31,995 nt of DNA from NCBI GenBank assembly GCA_000434735.1, contig FR881225.1:1-31995 (forward strand), read 5' to 3'. The notes below the pieces were generated by a model, which was not told the origin of the DNA, did not search any database, and was given only the letters and a program-made list of their open reading frames with translations. Of this stretch, positions 1-7,311 are shown piece by piece (within the stretch, counting starts at the first letter, position 1; every line of letters begins with the position of its first letter). The translations under genes were made by a program, and so were the position numbers. This DNA is from Bacteroides sp. CAG:530. Its GTDB lineage: Bacteria; Bacteroidota; Bacteroidia; Bacteroidales; Bacteroidaceae.

Positions 1-29
1 TTGCGTCCTAACCGATAGACGAACGGGCC
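1..29 (-). tRNA. tRNA-Glu, 5' half only (cut by window edge)
   Basis: Read on the minus strand from base 29 the sequence begins GGCCCGTTCGTCTATCGG and continues through GTTAGGACGCAA. This matches the acceptor stem, the TC linker, and the D-arm with GTC/GAC stem of bacterial tRNA-Glu. The anticodon arm and the T arm lie outside the window, so the isotype rests on the 5' half only. A promoter-like element sits directly upstream. Confidence 0.72.
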
Positions 30-66
30 ATCTGTGCTTCTGTGAGGCATTTCTCAAACACGGGTG

Positions 67-97
67 CAAAGGTACGCATTATTTTTAAATCCGCAAG
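67..97 (-). promoter_or_regulatory. Promoter for the tRNA gene
   Basis: On the minus strand there is a -7 box TACCTTTG (67-74), matching Bacteroidetes TAnnTTTG. A TTG-containing -33 element lies at 93-97, 18 bases away. The -7 box is about 37 bases upstream of the tRNA 5' end. This is a consensus match only. Confidence 0.5.
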
Positions 98-466
98 CGT
101 TTTGCTAATTTTCTTGCAAAAAAATAGCATTTTTAATTTTGTGCATTTCGGTTGTGTGTGATTGTGTTCTTGAATTATTATGCTGATAATCAGGATTGTT
201 ACTAGTAATCTCTTAAAGTTGGTGGAACCCGATGCTGAAGCTGATAATTAAGGTAATAAAATTTATATTCTGCGAGTAGAAAATCCAAACGTTGTTGTAA
301 AAGTTATATTCTCAGCCTAAGAATATATATACTTAAGCTGAGTATATAGAATTTAATGCGAAGTTGTAGCTTTTCTTATGCATATAGATAAGTTTATCAT
401 AACTCAAAGCAACCAATAGCGAAACGCCTTGTTTGGTATGGCGTAACTATCAAAACAAAATCTACA
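98..466. other. Intergenic, no gene seen
   Basis: This A+T-rich stretch between the divergent tRNA and slyD genes has no open frame of useful length on either strand. Its only clear structure is the inverted repeat at 306-347, listed separately. Confidence 0.6.
306..347. repeat. Imperfect inverted repeat (16-base arms, 10-base spacer)
   Basis: ATATTCTCAGCCTAAG (306-321) is the reverse complement of CTTAAGCTGAGTATAT (332-347) at 14 of 16 positions. It has no following T tract, so it does not look like an intrinsic terminator. It lies about 120 bases upstream of the slyD promoter. A protein-binding site, a structured RNA end or a decayed palindromic element are all possible. Confidence 0.5.
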
Positions 467-468
467 TT

Positions 469-498
469 TTTGTTTTGTGACAGAAAGTATTACCTTTG
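469..498 (+). promoter_or_regulatory. Promoter of slyD
   Basis: TTTG at 469-472 and TACCTTTG at 491-498 are separated by 18 bases. This fits the Bacteroidetes housekeeping promoter. The start codon is 33 bases beyond the -7 box. Confidence 0.6.
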
Positions 499-531
499 TG
501 CCACTAACATTTATAATATATACATAAGGAT

Positions 532-1122
532 ATGGAAAATAAATACATCACAGTGGCATATCGTCTGTATGCCATTGCCGACGGACAGAAAGAGATGATA
601 GAAGAAGCTCCTGCCGAACATCCGTTTCAGTTCATTTCTGGCTTAGGATATACCCTCGATCGTTTCGAGAAAGAAATTACAGCTTTGAGCAAAGGTGATA
701 ACTTCGCATTTACTATCCCTTGCGCTGAAGCGTATGGCGAACGTATCGAAGAAAATGTTCAGGCAGTAGATAAAGCTATCTTTACTGACCCTGATGGTAA
801 CTTCGATTCAGAACACGTATTTACTGGTAATATTATTCCTTTGCAAGATGCCGATGGTCATCATTTCTTTGGTAACGTAGGCGAAATTACAGAAGATAAG
901 GTAATCATCGACCTTAATCACCCGCACGCTGGAAAAGATTTGATTTTCGAAGGAACAGTTTGCGAGATGCGTACTGCTACTAAGGAAGAAGTACAAGACC
1001 TCATCAACCAGATGAGCGGACACGGATGCGGTGGCAACTGCGGCGGCTGTGGAGGCGGTTGCGGCGACCACGAAGGCGACGGTGAATGCTGTGGCGATGG
1101 CGGTTGCGGACATTGTCATTAA
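532..1122 (+). CDS. slyD: SlyD-type FKBP peptidyl-prolyl cis-trans isomerase
   Basis: This 196-residue cytoplasmic protein belongs to the SlyD branch of FKBP isomerases, which catalyse prolyl isomerisation, act as folding chaperones and bind nickel. The N-terminal FKBP half contains FQFISGLGYTLDRFEKEI and a YGERIEENV segment. The insert-in-flap region follows around residues 75-130 (NIIPLQDADGHHFFGNV, then DLNHPHAGKDLIFEG). The last 36 residues form a Gly-rich tail with eight cysteines and four histidines, typical of metal-binding SlyD tails. There is no signal peptide. The gene is monocistronic, with its own promoter and a strong terminator 10 bases downstream. The start is placed at the only ATG before the conserved region. 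Confidence 0.9.
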   Translation: MENKYITVAYRLYAIADGQKEMIEEAPAEHPFQFISGLGYTLDRFEKEITALSKGDNFAFTIPCAEAYGERIEENVQAVDKAIFTDPDGNFDSEHVFTGNIIPLQDADGHHFFGNVGEITEDKVIIDLNHPHAGKDLIFEGTVCEMRTATKEEVQDLINQMSGHGCGGNCGGCGGGCGDHEGDGECCGDGGCGHCH

Positions 1123-1132
1123 TTGATAAACT

Positions 1133-1173
1133 ACGGATGCGTACGCAGTAAAAACGTACGCATCCGTTTTTTT
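1133..1173 (+). terminator. Intrinsic terminator after slyD
   Basis: ACGGATGCGTACG (1133-1145) pairs perfectly with CGTACGCATCCGT (1155-1167) around a 9-base loop, followed by a run of T to 1173. This is a textbook rho-independent terminator. Confidence 0.88.
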
Positions 1174-1201
1174 GTACCCATAATTAAAAAAAAGAATAAT
1201 C

Positions 1202-2065
1202 GTGATACTGATAGCAGATAGCGGAGCTACCAAAACAGATTGGTGGATAGGATGCGGTGCCAAAGACGGACGCTTGCTACATACGCATGGATTGAACCCT
1301 TTTCACTTGTCGCATGAGCAGATATACCGTGTGATAGCCGACGAACTTATGCCGCAAATAGAGAAAGAAGCCAAAGCGATAAGTCATGTATACTTTTACG
1401 GAGCGGGATGCTTGCCGCAGAAAACCGAAGGCATAAGTGAGGCGTTATCACATCACTTGTGTAATGCCGAAGTAAGTATAGGTTCCGATTTGTTAGGAGC
1501 GGCACGTGCTCTGTGTGGAAATGACAGCGGAGTAGCCTGCATATTGGGCACCGGTGCCAACTCATGTTTGTACGATGGTAATGCGATGGTAGCAAACACC
1601 CCACCGTTGGGTTACATATTAGGTGATGAAGGCAGCGGTGCCTATCTTGGTAAGCGTTTCGTTGGCGATTGCTTAAAGGGGCTGATGCCACAAGAGCTTA
1701 CGCAAGGCTTACTTGATGAACTACATCTCACCGTGGCGGAATTGCTCGACCGTGTGTACCGACAGCCTCAGGCTGCACGTTTTTTAGCTTCGGTAGCACC
1801 TTATATATATAAGCATAAAGACCATCCGCAGGTAAAACTTCTATTAGAAGACTGTTTTACGCAGTTCTTTGTTCGTAATGTACTGCGCTACGTAGGCCAT
1901 CCCTCGCTCGGCGGAGGAGAACTGCCGCCGGTATCGTTCGTTGGTTCTGTAGCTTGGCATTTTCAAGGCGAAATTAAAGCAGCCGCACAGCGTCTCAATT
2001 TACATATTGGGCATTTTTTGAAGGGGCCAATTGACAAATTGGTAGAATTTTATTCGGTCGTTTGA
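1202..2065 (+). CDS. BadF/BadG/BcrA/BcrD-type ATPase, N-acetylglucosamine kinase-like
   Basis: This 287-residue protein of the ASKHA sugar-kinase/ATPase fold most likely phosphorylates an amino sugar such as N-acetylglucosamine. The phosphate-1 loop is at the very N terminus (IADSGATKTDWW). The phosphate-2 loop reads LGTGANSCLY and is followed by the kinase signature LGDEGSGAYLGKR. It ends with FVGSVAWHF, the adenosine-site region. The start is a GTG; the P-loop begins only four residues later and no ATG is available nearby, so GTG is the supported start. The gene follows the slyD terminator by 28 bases and I see no clear promoter box in that gap. Substrate specificity cannot be told from the sequence. 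Confidence 0.82.
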   Translation: MILIADSGATKTDWWIGCGAKDGRLLHTHGLNPFHLSHEQIYRVIADELMPQIEKEAKAISHVYFYGAGCLPQKTEGISEALSHHLCNAEVSIGSDLLGAARALCGNDSGVACILGTGANSCLYDGNAMVANTPPLGYILGDEGSGAYLGKRFVGDCLKGLMPQELTQGLLDELHLTVAELLDRVYRQPQAARFLASVAPYIYKHKDHPQVKLLLEDCFTQFFVRNVLRYVGHPSLGGGELPPVSFVGSVAWHFQGEIKAAAQRLNLHIGHFLKGPIDKLVEFYSVV

Positions 2066-2138
2066 TTTTATATTGCAAACAAAATACCCGTATTTTGTGA
2101 CTAATATCAATTTATACTATAAAAAAACTATCATTTTA

Positions 2139-2169
2139 TTTGCAGGTTACAAAAAAGCCTTTACCTTTG
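2139..2169 (+). promoter_or_regulatory. Promoter of the ilv operon
   Basis: TTTG (2139-2142) and TACCTTTG (2162-2169) are separated by 19 bases, the best match to the Bacteroidetes consensus in this intergenic region. It would start a transcript of about 200 nucleotides before ilvD, carrying the leader peptide and attenuator described below. Confidence 0.68.
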
Positions 2170-2208
2170 CACCCAACAAAAACAATTGAACAGAAAAAAA
2201 TTAATGTT

Positions 2209-2298
2209 ATGCTAATATCACGAATTAACCTATCAGTCTTGCATATTATTCGCGTCGTGGTGGAAAATCCAAGAGGTGTGGAAGGTTCGTGTATGTAG
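2209..2298 (+). CDS. ilv operon leader peptide (29 codons)
   Basis: This short ORF of 29 codons runs from ATG 2209 to TAG 2296-2298. It encodes MLISRINLSVLHIIRVVV followed by 11 further residues. Twelve of 29 residues are Leu, Ile or Val, with the cluster Ile-Ile-Arg-Val-Val-Val at codons 13-18 (2245-2262). It lies between the operon promoter and a terminator that precedes ilvD. The known precedent is the ilvGMEDA/ilvBN leader family, in which ribosome stalling at branched-chain codons controls termination. Translation itself is inferred; Bacteroidetes start sites give weak ribosome-binding signals. It is too short for ordinary gene calling. Confidence 0.68.
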   Translation: MLISRINLSVLHIIRVVVENPRGVEGSCM

Positions 2299-2335
2299 CT
2301 ATGACATAAGGATATGTTTTAAAGCCTTTCTCACC
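2275..2335 (+). promoter_or_regulatory. Antiterminator of the ilv attenuator
   Basis: GGTGTGGAAGGTT (2275-2287), at the 3' end of the leader ORF, can pair with AAGCCTTTCTCACC (from 2322/2323 to 2335). Over 13 positions this gives ten Watson-Crick pairs, two G-T wobbles and one mismatch. The partner is the 5' arm of the terminator at 2321-2357, so the two structures exclude each other. A ribosome reaching the stop codon at 2296 would cover part of 2275-2287 and favour termination. A ribosome stalled at 2245-2262 would leave it free. The pairing is seen in the sequence; the mechanism is inferred. Confidence 0.6.
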
Positions 2336-2357
2336 CAGACGATGAGAGAGGCTTTTT
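2321..2357 (+). terminator. Attenuator terminator of the ilv leader
   Basis: AAAGCCTTTCTCA (2321-2333) pairs with TGAGAGAGGCTTT (2343-2355) with a single G-T wobble and a 9-base loop, ending in TTTTT at 2353-2357. It lies between the leader ORF and ilvD, where a terminator makes sense only as a conditional attenuator. Confidence 0.8.
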
Positions 2358-2383
2358 AATTAATGAATAAGGAGAAGATAGAA

Positions 2384-4183
2384 ATGAAACATCAGTTACG
2401 CAGTTCTATGAGTACAGAAGGTCGCCGCATGGCAGGAGCCAGAGCGCTTTGGGTGGCCAACGGAATGAAGAAGGAAATGATGGGTAAGCCCATTATCGCT
2501 ATCGTCAACTCGTTTACCCAGTTTGTTCCGGGACACACTCATTTGCACGAAATCGGTCAGCAGGTAAAAGCCGAAATCGAGAAGTTGGGTTGCTTTGCTG
2601 CCGAGTTTAACACTATTGCCATCGACGATGGTATCGCTATGGGTCATGACGGTATGCTTTACTCGCTTCCTTCGCGCGACATTATAGCGGATAGCGTAGA
2701 ATACATGGTGAACGCTCATAAGGCTGATGCGATGGTGTGCATTTCTAACTGCGATAAGATTACTCCGGGTATGCTGATGGCATCTATGCGTCTTAATATA
2801 CCTACAGTCTTCGTTTCGGGCGGACCGATGGAGGCTGGCGAGTGGGGTGGTAAGCACCTTGATTTGATTGACGCTATGATTAAATCGGCCGACCCAACTG
2901 TTAGTGATGCCGATGTAGACCAAATAGAGCGTCACGCTTGCCCAGGCTGCGGAAGCTGCTCTGGTATGTTTACCGCCAACTCAATGAACTGCCTTAACGA
3001 GGCTATCGGTTTGGCTCTTCCTGGCAACGGTACTATCGTGGCTACTCACGCCAACCGTAAACAACTCTTCAAAGACGCGGCTCAGCTTATCGTGAAAAAC
3101 GCTTATAAATATTACGAAGATGGCGACGACAGTGTGTTGCCTCGCAGCATAGCTACACGTCAGGCGTTCTTGAATGCCATGACACTCGACATCGCTATGG
3201 GTGGTTCTACAAATACCGTACTTCATTTGCTGGCTATAGCCCACGAGGCAGAAGTCGATTTCAAAATGGACGATATCGACATGCTTTCACGCCGTGTGCC
3301 GTGTCTGTGCAAGGTTGCTCCCAACACTCAGAAATATCATATACAAGATGTAAACCGTGCCGGAGGTATCATGAATATCTTAGGCGAGTTGGCAAAAGGC
3401 GGATTGCTTGATACCACGGTTACTCGTGTAGACGGCATGAAGTTAGGTGAAGCCATCGAAAAATATAACATAACTGTAGCTCAGCCCGATGCTGAGGCCA
3501 TGCGCATCTATACCAGTGCGCCGGGCGGCAAGTTCAATATCGAGCTTGGTTCGCAGAACAATACATATAAAGAACTCGATACCGACCGTGCCGAAGGTTG
3601 CATTCGCGATTTGCAGCATGCCTATTCTAAAGACGGCGGATTGGCGGTATTGAAAGGAAATATTGCACAAGACGGATGTGTGGTTAAGACAGCCGGAGTA
3701 GACGAAAGCATCTGGAAGTTCTCTGGTCCTGCCAAGGTATTCGATTCGCAGGAAGCTGCTTGCGATGGCATCTTGGGCGGAAAGGTAGTGAGTGGCGATG
3801 TAGTAGTCATCACTCACGAAGGTCCTAAGGGTGGTCCGGGTATGCAGGAGATGCTTTATCCTACATCGTACATCAAGTCTAAGCATTTAGGAAAAGAATG
3901 TGCTCTCATTACCGACGGACGCTTCAGTGGCGGTACTTCGGGTTTGAGTATCGGACATATTTCTCCGGAAGCTGCCGCTGGTGGCAATATCGGTAAGATA
4001 GTAGATGGCGACATCATAGAGATAGATATCCCCGGACGTAGCATTAACGTTAAGCTTACCGACGAAGAGTTGGCTGCACGTCCGATGGCACCCGTTACAC
4101 GCGACCGTAAAGTGTCGAAAGCACTTCGCGCATATGCAGCTATGGTAAGTTCGGCCGATAAGGGTGGAGTTAGAATTATTTAA
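2384..4183 (+). CDS. ilvD: Dihydroxy-acid dehydratase
   Basis: IlvD dehydrates 2,3-dihydroxy-isovalerate and 2,3-dihydroxy-3-methylvalerate to the 2-keto acids of valine and isoleucine, using an Fe-S cluster. The 599-residue product shows CISNCDKITPGMLMA and GCGSCSGMFTANSMNCL, which carry the cluster cysteines, plus the C-terminal signatures GPKGGPGMQEM and ITDGRFSGGTSGLSIGH. Its length is normal for the family. I place the start at 2384 (MKHQLRSS), where family members usually begin. An in-frame ATG at 2363 would add seven residues, but it lies only a few bases after the attenuator T tract. It is first in the operon, 14 bases before ilvB, and is predicted to be under leader attenuation. Confidence 0.96.
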   Translation: MKHQLRSSMSTEGRRMAGARALWVANGMKKEMMGKPIIAIVNSFTQFVPGHTHLHEIGQQVKAEIEKLGCFAAEFNTIAIDDGIAMGHDGMLYSLPSRDIIADSVEYMVNAHKADAMVCISNCDKITPGMLMASMRLNIPTVFVSGGPMEAGEWGGKHLDLIDAMIKSADPTVSDADVDQIERHACPGCGSCSGMFTANSMNCLNEAIGLALPGNGTIVATHANRKQLFKDAAQLIVKNAYKYYEDGDDSVLPRSIATRQAFLNAMTLDIAMGGSTNTVLHLLAIAHEAEVDFKMDDIDMLSRRVPCLCKVAPNTQKYHIQDVNRAGGIMNILGELAKGGLLDTTVTRVDGMKLGEAIEKYNITVAQPDAEAMRIYTSAPGGKFNIELGSQNNTYKELDTDRAEGCIRDLQHAYSKDGGLAVLKGNIAQDGCVVKTAGVDESIWKFSGPAKVFDSQEAACDGILGGKVVSGDVVVITHEGPKGGPGMQEMLYPTSYIKSKHLGKECALITDGRFSGGTSGLSIGHISPEAAAGGNIGKIVDGDIIEIDIPGRSINVKLTDEELAARPMAPVTRDRKVSKALRAYAAMVSSADKGGVRII

Positions 4184-4197
4184 GTAAGGAGCGATTT

Positions 4198-5901
4198 ATG
4201 GCTAAAGAAAAGATAACAGGAGCGGAAGCGTTGATGCGTTCATTAGAGCATCAAGGGGTAACTACCTTGTTTGGTTATCCAGGAGGGGCTATCATGCCTA
4301 CATTCGATGCGCTTTACGATCATCGCGACCGATTGAATCATATACTTGTTCGTCATGAACAGGGAGCGGCTCATGCTGCACAAGGTTATGCTCGCGTGTC
4401 GGGCAAGGTGGGTGTTTGTCTTGTTACAAGCGGTCCTGGCGCTACAAATACCATTACTGGTGTAGCCGATGCAATGATTGACAGTACGCCTATCGTTGTT
4501 ATAGCCGGACAGGTTGGCGCATCGCTGTTGGGAACCGACGCTTTTCAGGAAGTCGATTTGGTGGGCATTACTCAGCCTATCACCAAGTGGAGCTATCAGA
4601 TTCGTCGTGCCGAAGATGTAGCGTGGGCAGTAGCTCGTGCTTTCTATATCGCAAAGAGCGGACGTCCCGGACCGGTAGTGCTCGACTTTGCAAAGAACGC
4701 ACAGACCGATCTTACAGATTTTGAACCTTCCGACGTTGATTTCATCCGCAGCTACGATGCTGATCCCGAAACCGACCCTAAGGCGTTGGCCGAAGCGGTT
4801 GCTTTGATAAACGAAGCTAAGAAACCTTTCGTCTTGGTAGGTCAAGGCGTAGAACTGGGCAATGCTCAAGAAGAACTTCGCACATTTGTAGAAAAAGCGG
4901 ATATCCCCTGCGGATGCACATTGCTTGGCTTGTCGGCATTGCCGTCCGATCATCGCCTTAACAAAGGTATGCTGGGAATGCACGGAAACTTAGGTCCTAA
5001 CGTAAAGACCAACGAGTGCGATGTTCTTATAGCAGTAGGTATGCGTTTTGACGACCGTGTAACCGGAAAGCTCGAAACCTACGCTCGTCAGGCTAAGGTT
5101 ATTCATTTGGATATAGATCCGTCGGAGATTGGAAAGAACGTTGCCGTAGATGTTCCCGTATTGGGCAACTGTAAGCGTACTCTGAAAATGCTGACAGAGC
5201 TGATACAGCAACACAAGCATACCGAATGGATAGATAGCTTTAAGCAGTACGAACAGAAAGAGTTCGAGCATGTTATAGAGCCAGAAGTTTATCCTTCAGA
5301 AGGTCCTATCAATATGGGCGAAGTGATAAACGCAGTGAGCGAAGCCACTCATCAGCAAGCCATATTGGTGACCGATGTTGGTCAGAACCAGATGATGGCA
5401 TGCCGTTATTTCAAGTTCTCCAAGCCCCGTAGCTTGGTAACTTCGGGCGGTATGGGAACCATGGGATTCAGCCTTCCGGCTGCGGTAGGAGCTACATTTG
5501 GATGCAAAGACCGTACGGTTTGCGCTTTTATGGGCGATGGTGGATTGCAGATGAACCTTCAAGAGCTTGGCACCATTATGGAACAGAAAGCTCCGGTGAA
5601 AATAATTCTCCTGAACAATAATTTCTTGGGAAATGTGCGTCAGTGGCAAGCCATGTTCTTCCACCGTCGTTACTCGTTCACCCCGATGATGAACCCCGAC
5701 TATATGCAGATAGCTTCGGCTTATGGCATCGCCTCTCGTCGTGTAATGGAGCGCAAAGAATTGGCTGCTGGCATAGAAGAAATGCTGAAGACAGACGGAC
5801 CGTTCTTACTTGAGGTATGTGTGATAGAAGAAGGCAATGTATTGCCGATGACTCCTCCGGGAAGTTCGGTAAACTATATGATGCTGGATTTGGATTGTTA
5901 A
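4198..5901 (+). CDS. ilvB: Acetolactate synthase, large (catalytic) subunit
   Basis: This 567-residue thiamine-diphosphate enzyme condenses pyruvate with pyruvate or 2-ketobutyrate, the first committed step to valine/leucine and isoleucine. It shows the N-terminal TPP-binding segment GVTTLFGYPGGAIMP and the catalytic glutamate in RHEQGAAHAAQGYAR (residue 54). A central FAD-linked domain follows, and then the Mg/TPP motif beginning GDGGLQMNLQEL and ending LNNNFLGNVRQWQ. A good Shine-Dalgarno AAGGAG (4186-4191), unusual for this phylum, lies 6 bases before the ATG and supports the start. It sits 14 bases after ilvD and 17 before its regulatory subunit ilvN. Confidence 0.96.
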   Translation: MAKEKITGAEALMRSLEHQGVTTLFGYPGGAIMPTFDALYDHRDRLNHILVRHEQGAAHAAQGYARVSGKVGVCLVTSGPGATNTITGVADAMIDSTPIVVIAGQVGASLLGTDAFQEVDLVGITQPITKWSYQIRRAEDVAWAVARAFYIAKSGRPGPVVLDFAKNAQTDLTDFEPSDVDFIRSYDADPETDPKALAEAVALINEAKKPFVLVGQGVELGNAQEELRTFVEKADIPCGCTLLGLSALPSDHRLNKGMLGMHGNLGPNVKTNECDVLIAVGMRFDDRVTGKLETYARQAKVIHLDIDPSEIGKNVAVDVPVLGNCKRTLKMLTELIQQHKHTEWIDSFKQYEQKEFEHVIEPEVYPSEGPINMGEVINAVSEATHQQAILVTDVGQNQMMACRYFKFSKPRSLVTSGGMGTMGFSLPAAVGATFGCKDRTVCAFMGDGGLQMNLQELGTIMEQKAPVKIILLNNNFLGNVRQWQAMFFHRRYSFTPMMNPDYMQIASAYGIASRRVMERKELAAGIEEMLKTDGPFLLEVCVIEEGNVLPMTPPGSSVNYMMLDLDC

Positions 5902-5918
5902 AACAGGAGAGTAGAATT

Positions 5919-6473
5919 ATGGATAATAAGAAACTATATACGATAATTGTTCATTCCGAGAATATTGCAGGTTTGCTTAATCAGGTAACTGCGGTGTTTA
6001 CTCGCCAGCAGCTCAATATAGAAAGCCTTAACGTTTCGGCATCGTCTATTAAGGGCGTACATAAATATACCATTACTTGTTGGTGCACTCCGGCTCTTAT
6101 AGAAAAGGTGGTAAAGCAGATAGAAAAGAAGATGGATGTAATCCAGGCTCACTATTTTACCGACGATGAAATCTTCCTTCGCGAGGAGGCTCTTTATAAA
6201 GTGTCAACTCCCGAGTTTCAGGCATCGCCAGAACCGTCTAAGATAGTACGTCGTTACGGTGCCCATATCGTAGAGGTGAATCCGGTGTTCTCTATTGTAG
6301 AGATGACAGGCATGAGCGATGATATAACAAATCTTTACGATGACTTGTGTGCTCAGAATTGCGTGTTGCAGTTTGTGCGTTCGGGCAGAATAGCCGTATC
6401 TACCAGTTGCTTTGAGCGTGTAAACGAGTATCTGGCTCATCGCGAAGAACGTTATAAAGCCGATAAGGAATGA
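5919..6473 (+). CDS. ilvN: Acetolactate synthase, small (regulatory) subunit
   Basis: This 184-residue regulatory subunit binds the large subunit and confers valine feedback inhibition. It has an N-terminal ACT domain (YTIIVHSENIAGLLNQV, then NIESLNVSASS) and a C-terminal ALS_ss_C-type domain, slightly longer than the roughly 160-residue enterobacterial version. The frame is open further upstream into ilvB. The ATG at 5919 is chosen because the ACT domain starts there and AGGAG (5905-5909) is correctly placed; an earlier start would create a long overlap with ilvB and a non-homologous extension. The gene is 17 bases after ilvB and 19 before the thioesterase. Confidence 0.93.
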   Translation: MDNKKLYTIIVHSENIAGLLNQVTAVFTRQQLNIESLNVSASSIKGVHKYTITCWCTPALIEKVVKQIEKKMDVIQAHYFTDDEIFLREEALYKVSTPEFQASPEPSKIVRRYGAHIVEVNPVFSIVEMTGMSDDITNLYDDLCAQNCVLQFVRSGRIAVSTSCFERVNEYLAHREERYKADKE

Positions 6474-6492
6474 ATAAAAAATAAATGTAGTC

Positions 6493-7254
6493 ATGACTGA
6501 AAAAGAAAACAATAAAGTTGGCACATATCCGTTTGTGGTAGAACCGTTTCACGCTGATTTTACAGGCAAGCTCACCATGGGGATATTGGGCAACCATTTG
6601 CTGAACTGCGCCGGATTTCATGCTGCCGACAGGGGCTTTGGCATTGCTACCCTCAATGAGGACCATTTTACATGGGTACTCTCTCGACTGGCGGTAGAGA
6701 TTACTGGCGAGATGCCTTCGGCTTACGATAAGTTCAGCATCGAAACGTGGGTGGAAAACGTTTATAAGCTTTTTACCGACCGCGATTTCGCCATCATCAA
6801 CGCTAAGGGCGAGCCTATAGGATACGCTCGTTCGGTATGGGCGATGATAGGAATGGAAACCCGTAAGCCAGCCGACTTGCTTACGCTGCATGGCGGAGGC
6901 ATCACCAATTATATCTGCACCGAGAAGGAGTGTCCTATCGACAAACCGGGCAGGGTAAAGGTGACAACTGCTGAACCCGATGCACGCGTGATGGCGCGAT
7001 ATAGCGACATCGACATTAACGGTCATGTAAACAGTATTCGCTACATAGAACATATACTCGACCTCTTTCCGCTGTCGATGTTCAGCGAGCGACGCCTGAA
7101 GCGTTTCGAAGTGGCATACGTGGCAGAAAGCTATTTTGGTGACGAACTGTCATTCTATAAGGAGCAGAAGTCGGAAAACGAGTTCGATGTAGAAATAAAG
7201 AAGAACGACCGCGAAACGGTAGTTCGCAGTAAAGTGATATTTCAAAATATTTAA
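6493..7254 (+). CDS. Acyl-ACP thioesterase (FatA/FatB-like)
   Basis: This 253-residue protein has two tandem hotdog domains, typical of bacterial and plant acyl-ACP thioesterases that release fatty acids from acyl carrier protein. The second domain carries DIDINGHVNSIRYIEHIL, which matches the plant FatB active-site Asp-x-Asn-x-His pattern. The downstream glutamate is in VAYVAESYFGDEL. No signal peptide is present, so it acts in the cytoplasm. It sits inside the ilv operon, between ilvN (19 bases) and ilvC (57 bases). The product is predicted to be co-expressed with branched-chain amino-acid enzymes, suggesting a link to branched-chain acyl pools; this link is inference. Confidence 0.88.
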   Translation: MTEKENNKVGTYPFVVEPFHADFTGKLTMGILGNHLLNCAGFHAADRGFGIATLNEDHFTWVLSRLAVEITGEMPSAYDKFSIETWVENVYKLFTDRDFAIINAKGEPIGYARSVWAMIGMETRKPADLLTLHGGGITNYICTEKECPIDKPGRVKVTTAEPDARVMARYSDIDINGHVNSIRYIEHILDLFPLSMFSERRLKRFEVAYVAESYFGDELSFYKEQKSENEFDVEIKKNDRETVVRSKVIFQNI

Positions 7255-7311
7255 ATAACCAGTTATTAGTAACGGCGGCCCTTTGGGGTTGCATTAAAAG
7301 ATTGTGTAATT

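Noticed and set aside
808..1263. 151-codon minus-strand ORF opposite slyD
   Set aside because: It is antisense to the Gly/Cys-rich slyD tail and crosses a clear terminator and the start of the next gene; no recognisable domain.
5817..5918. Longer N terminus for ilvN
   Set aside because: It lies inside ilvB, is not similar to ACT-domain proteins, and the ATG at 5919 has a Shine-Dalgarno sequence.
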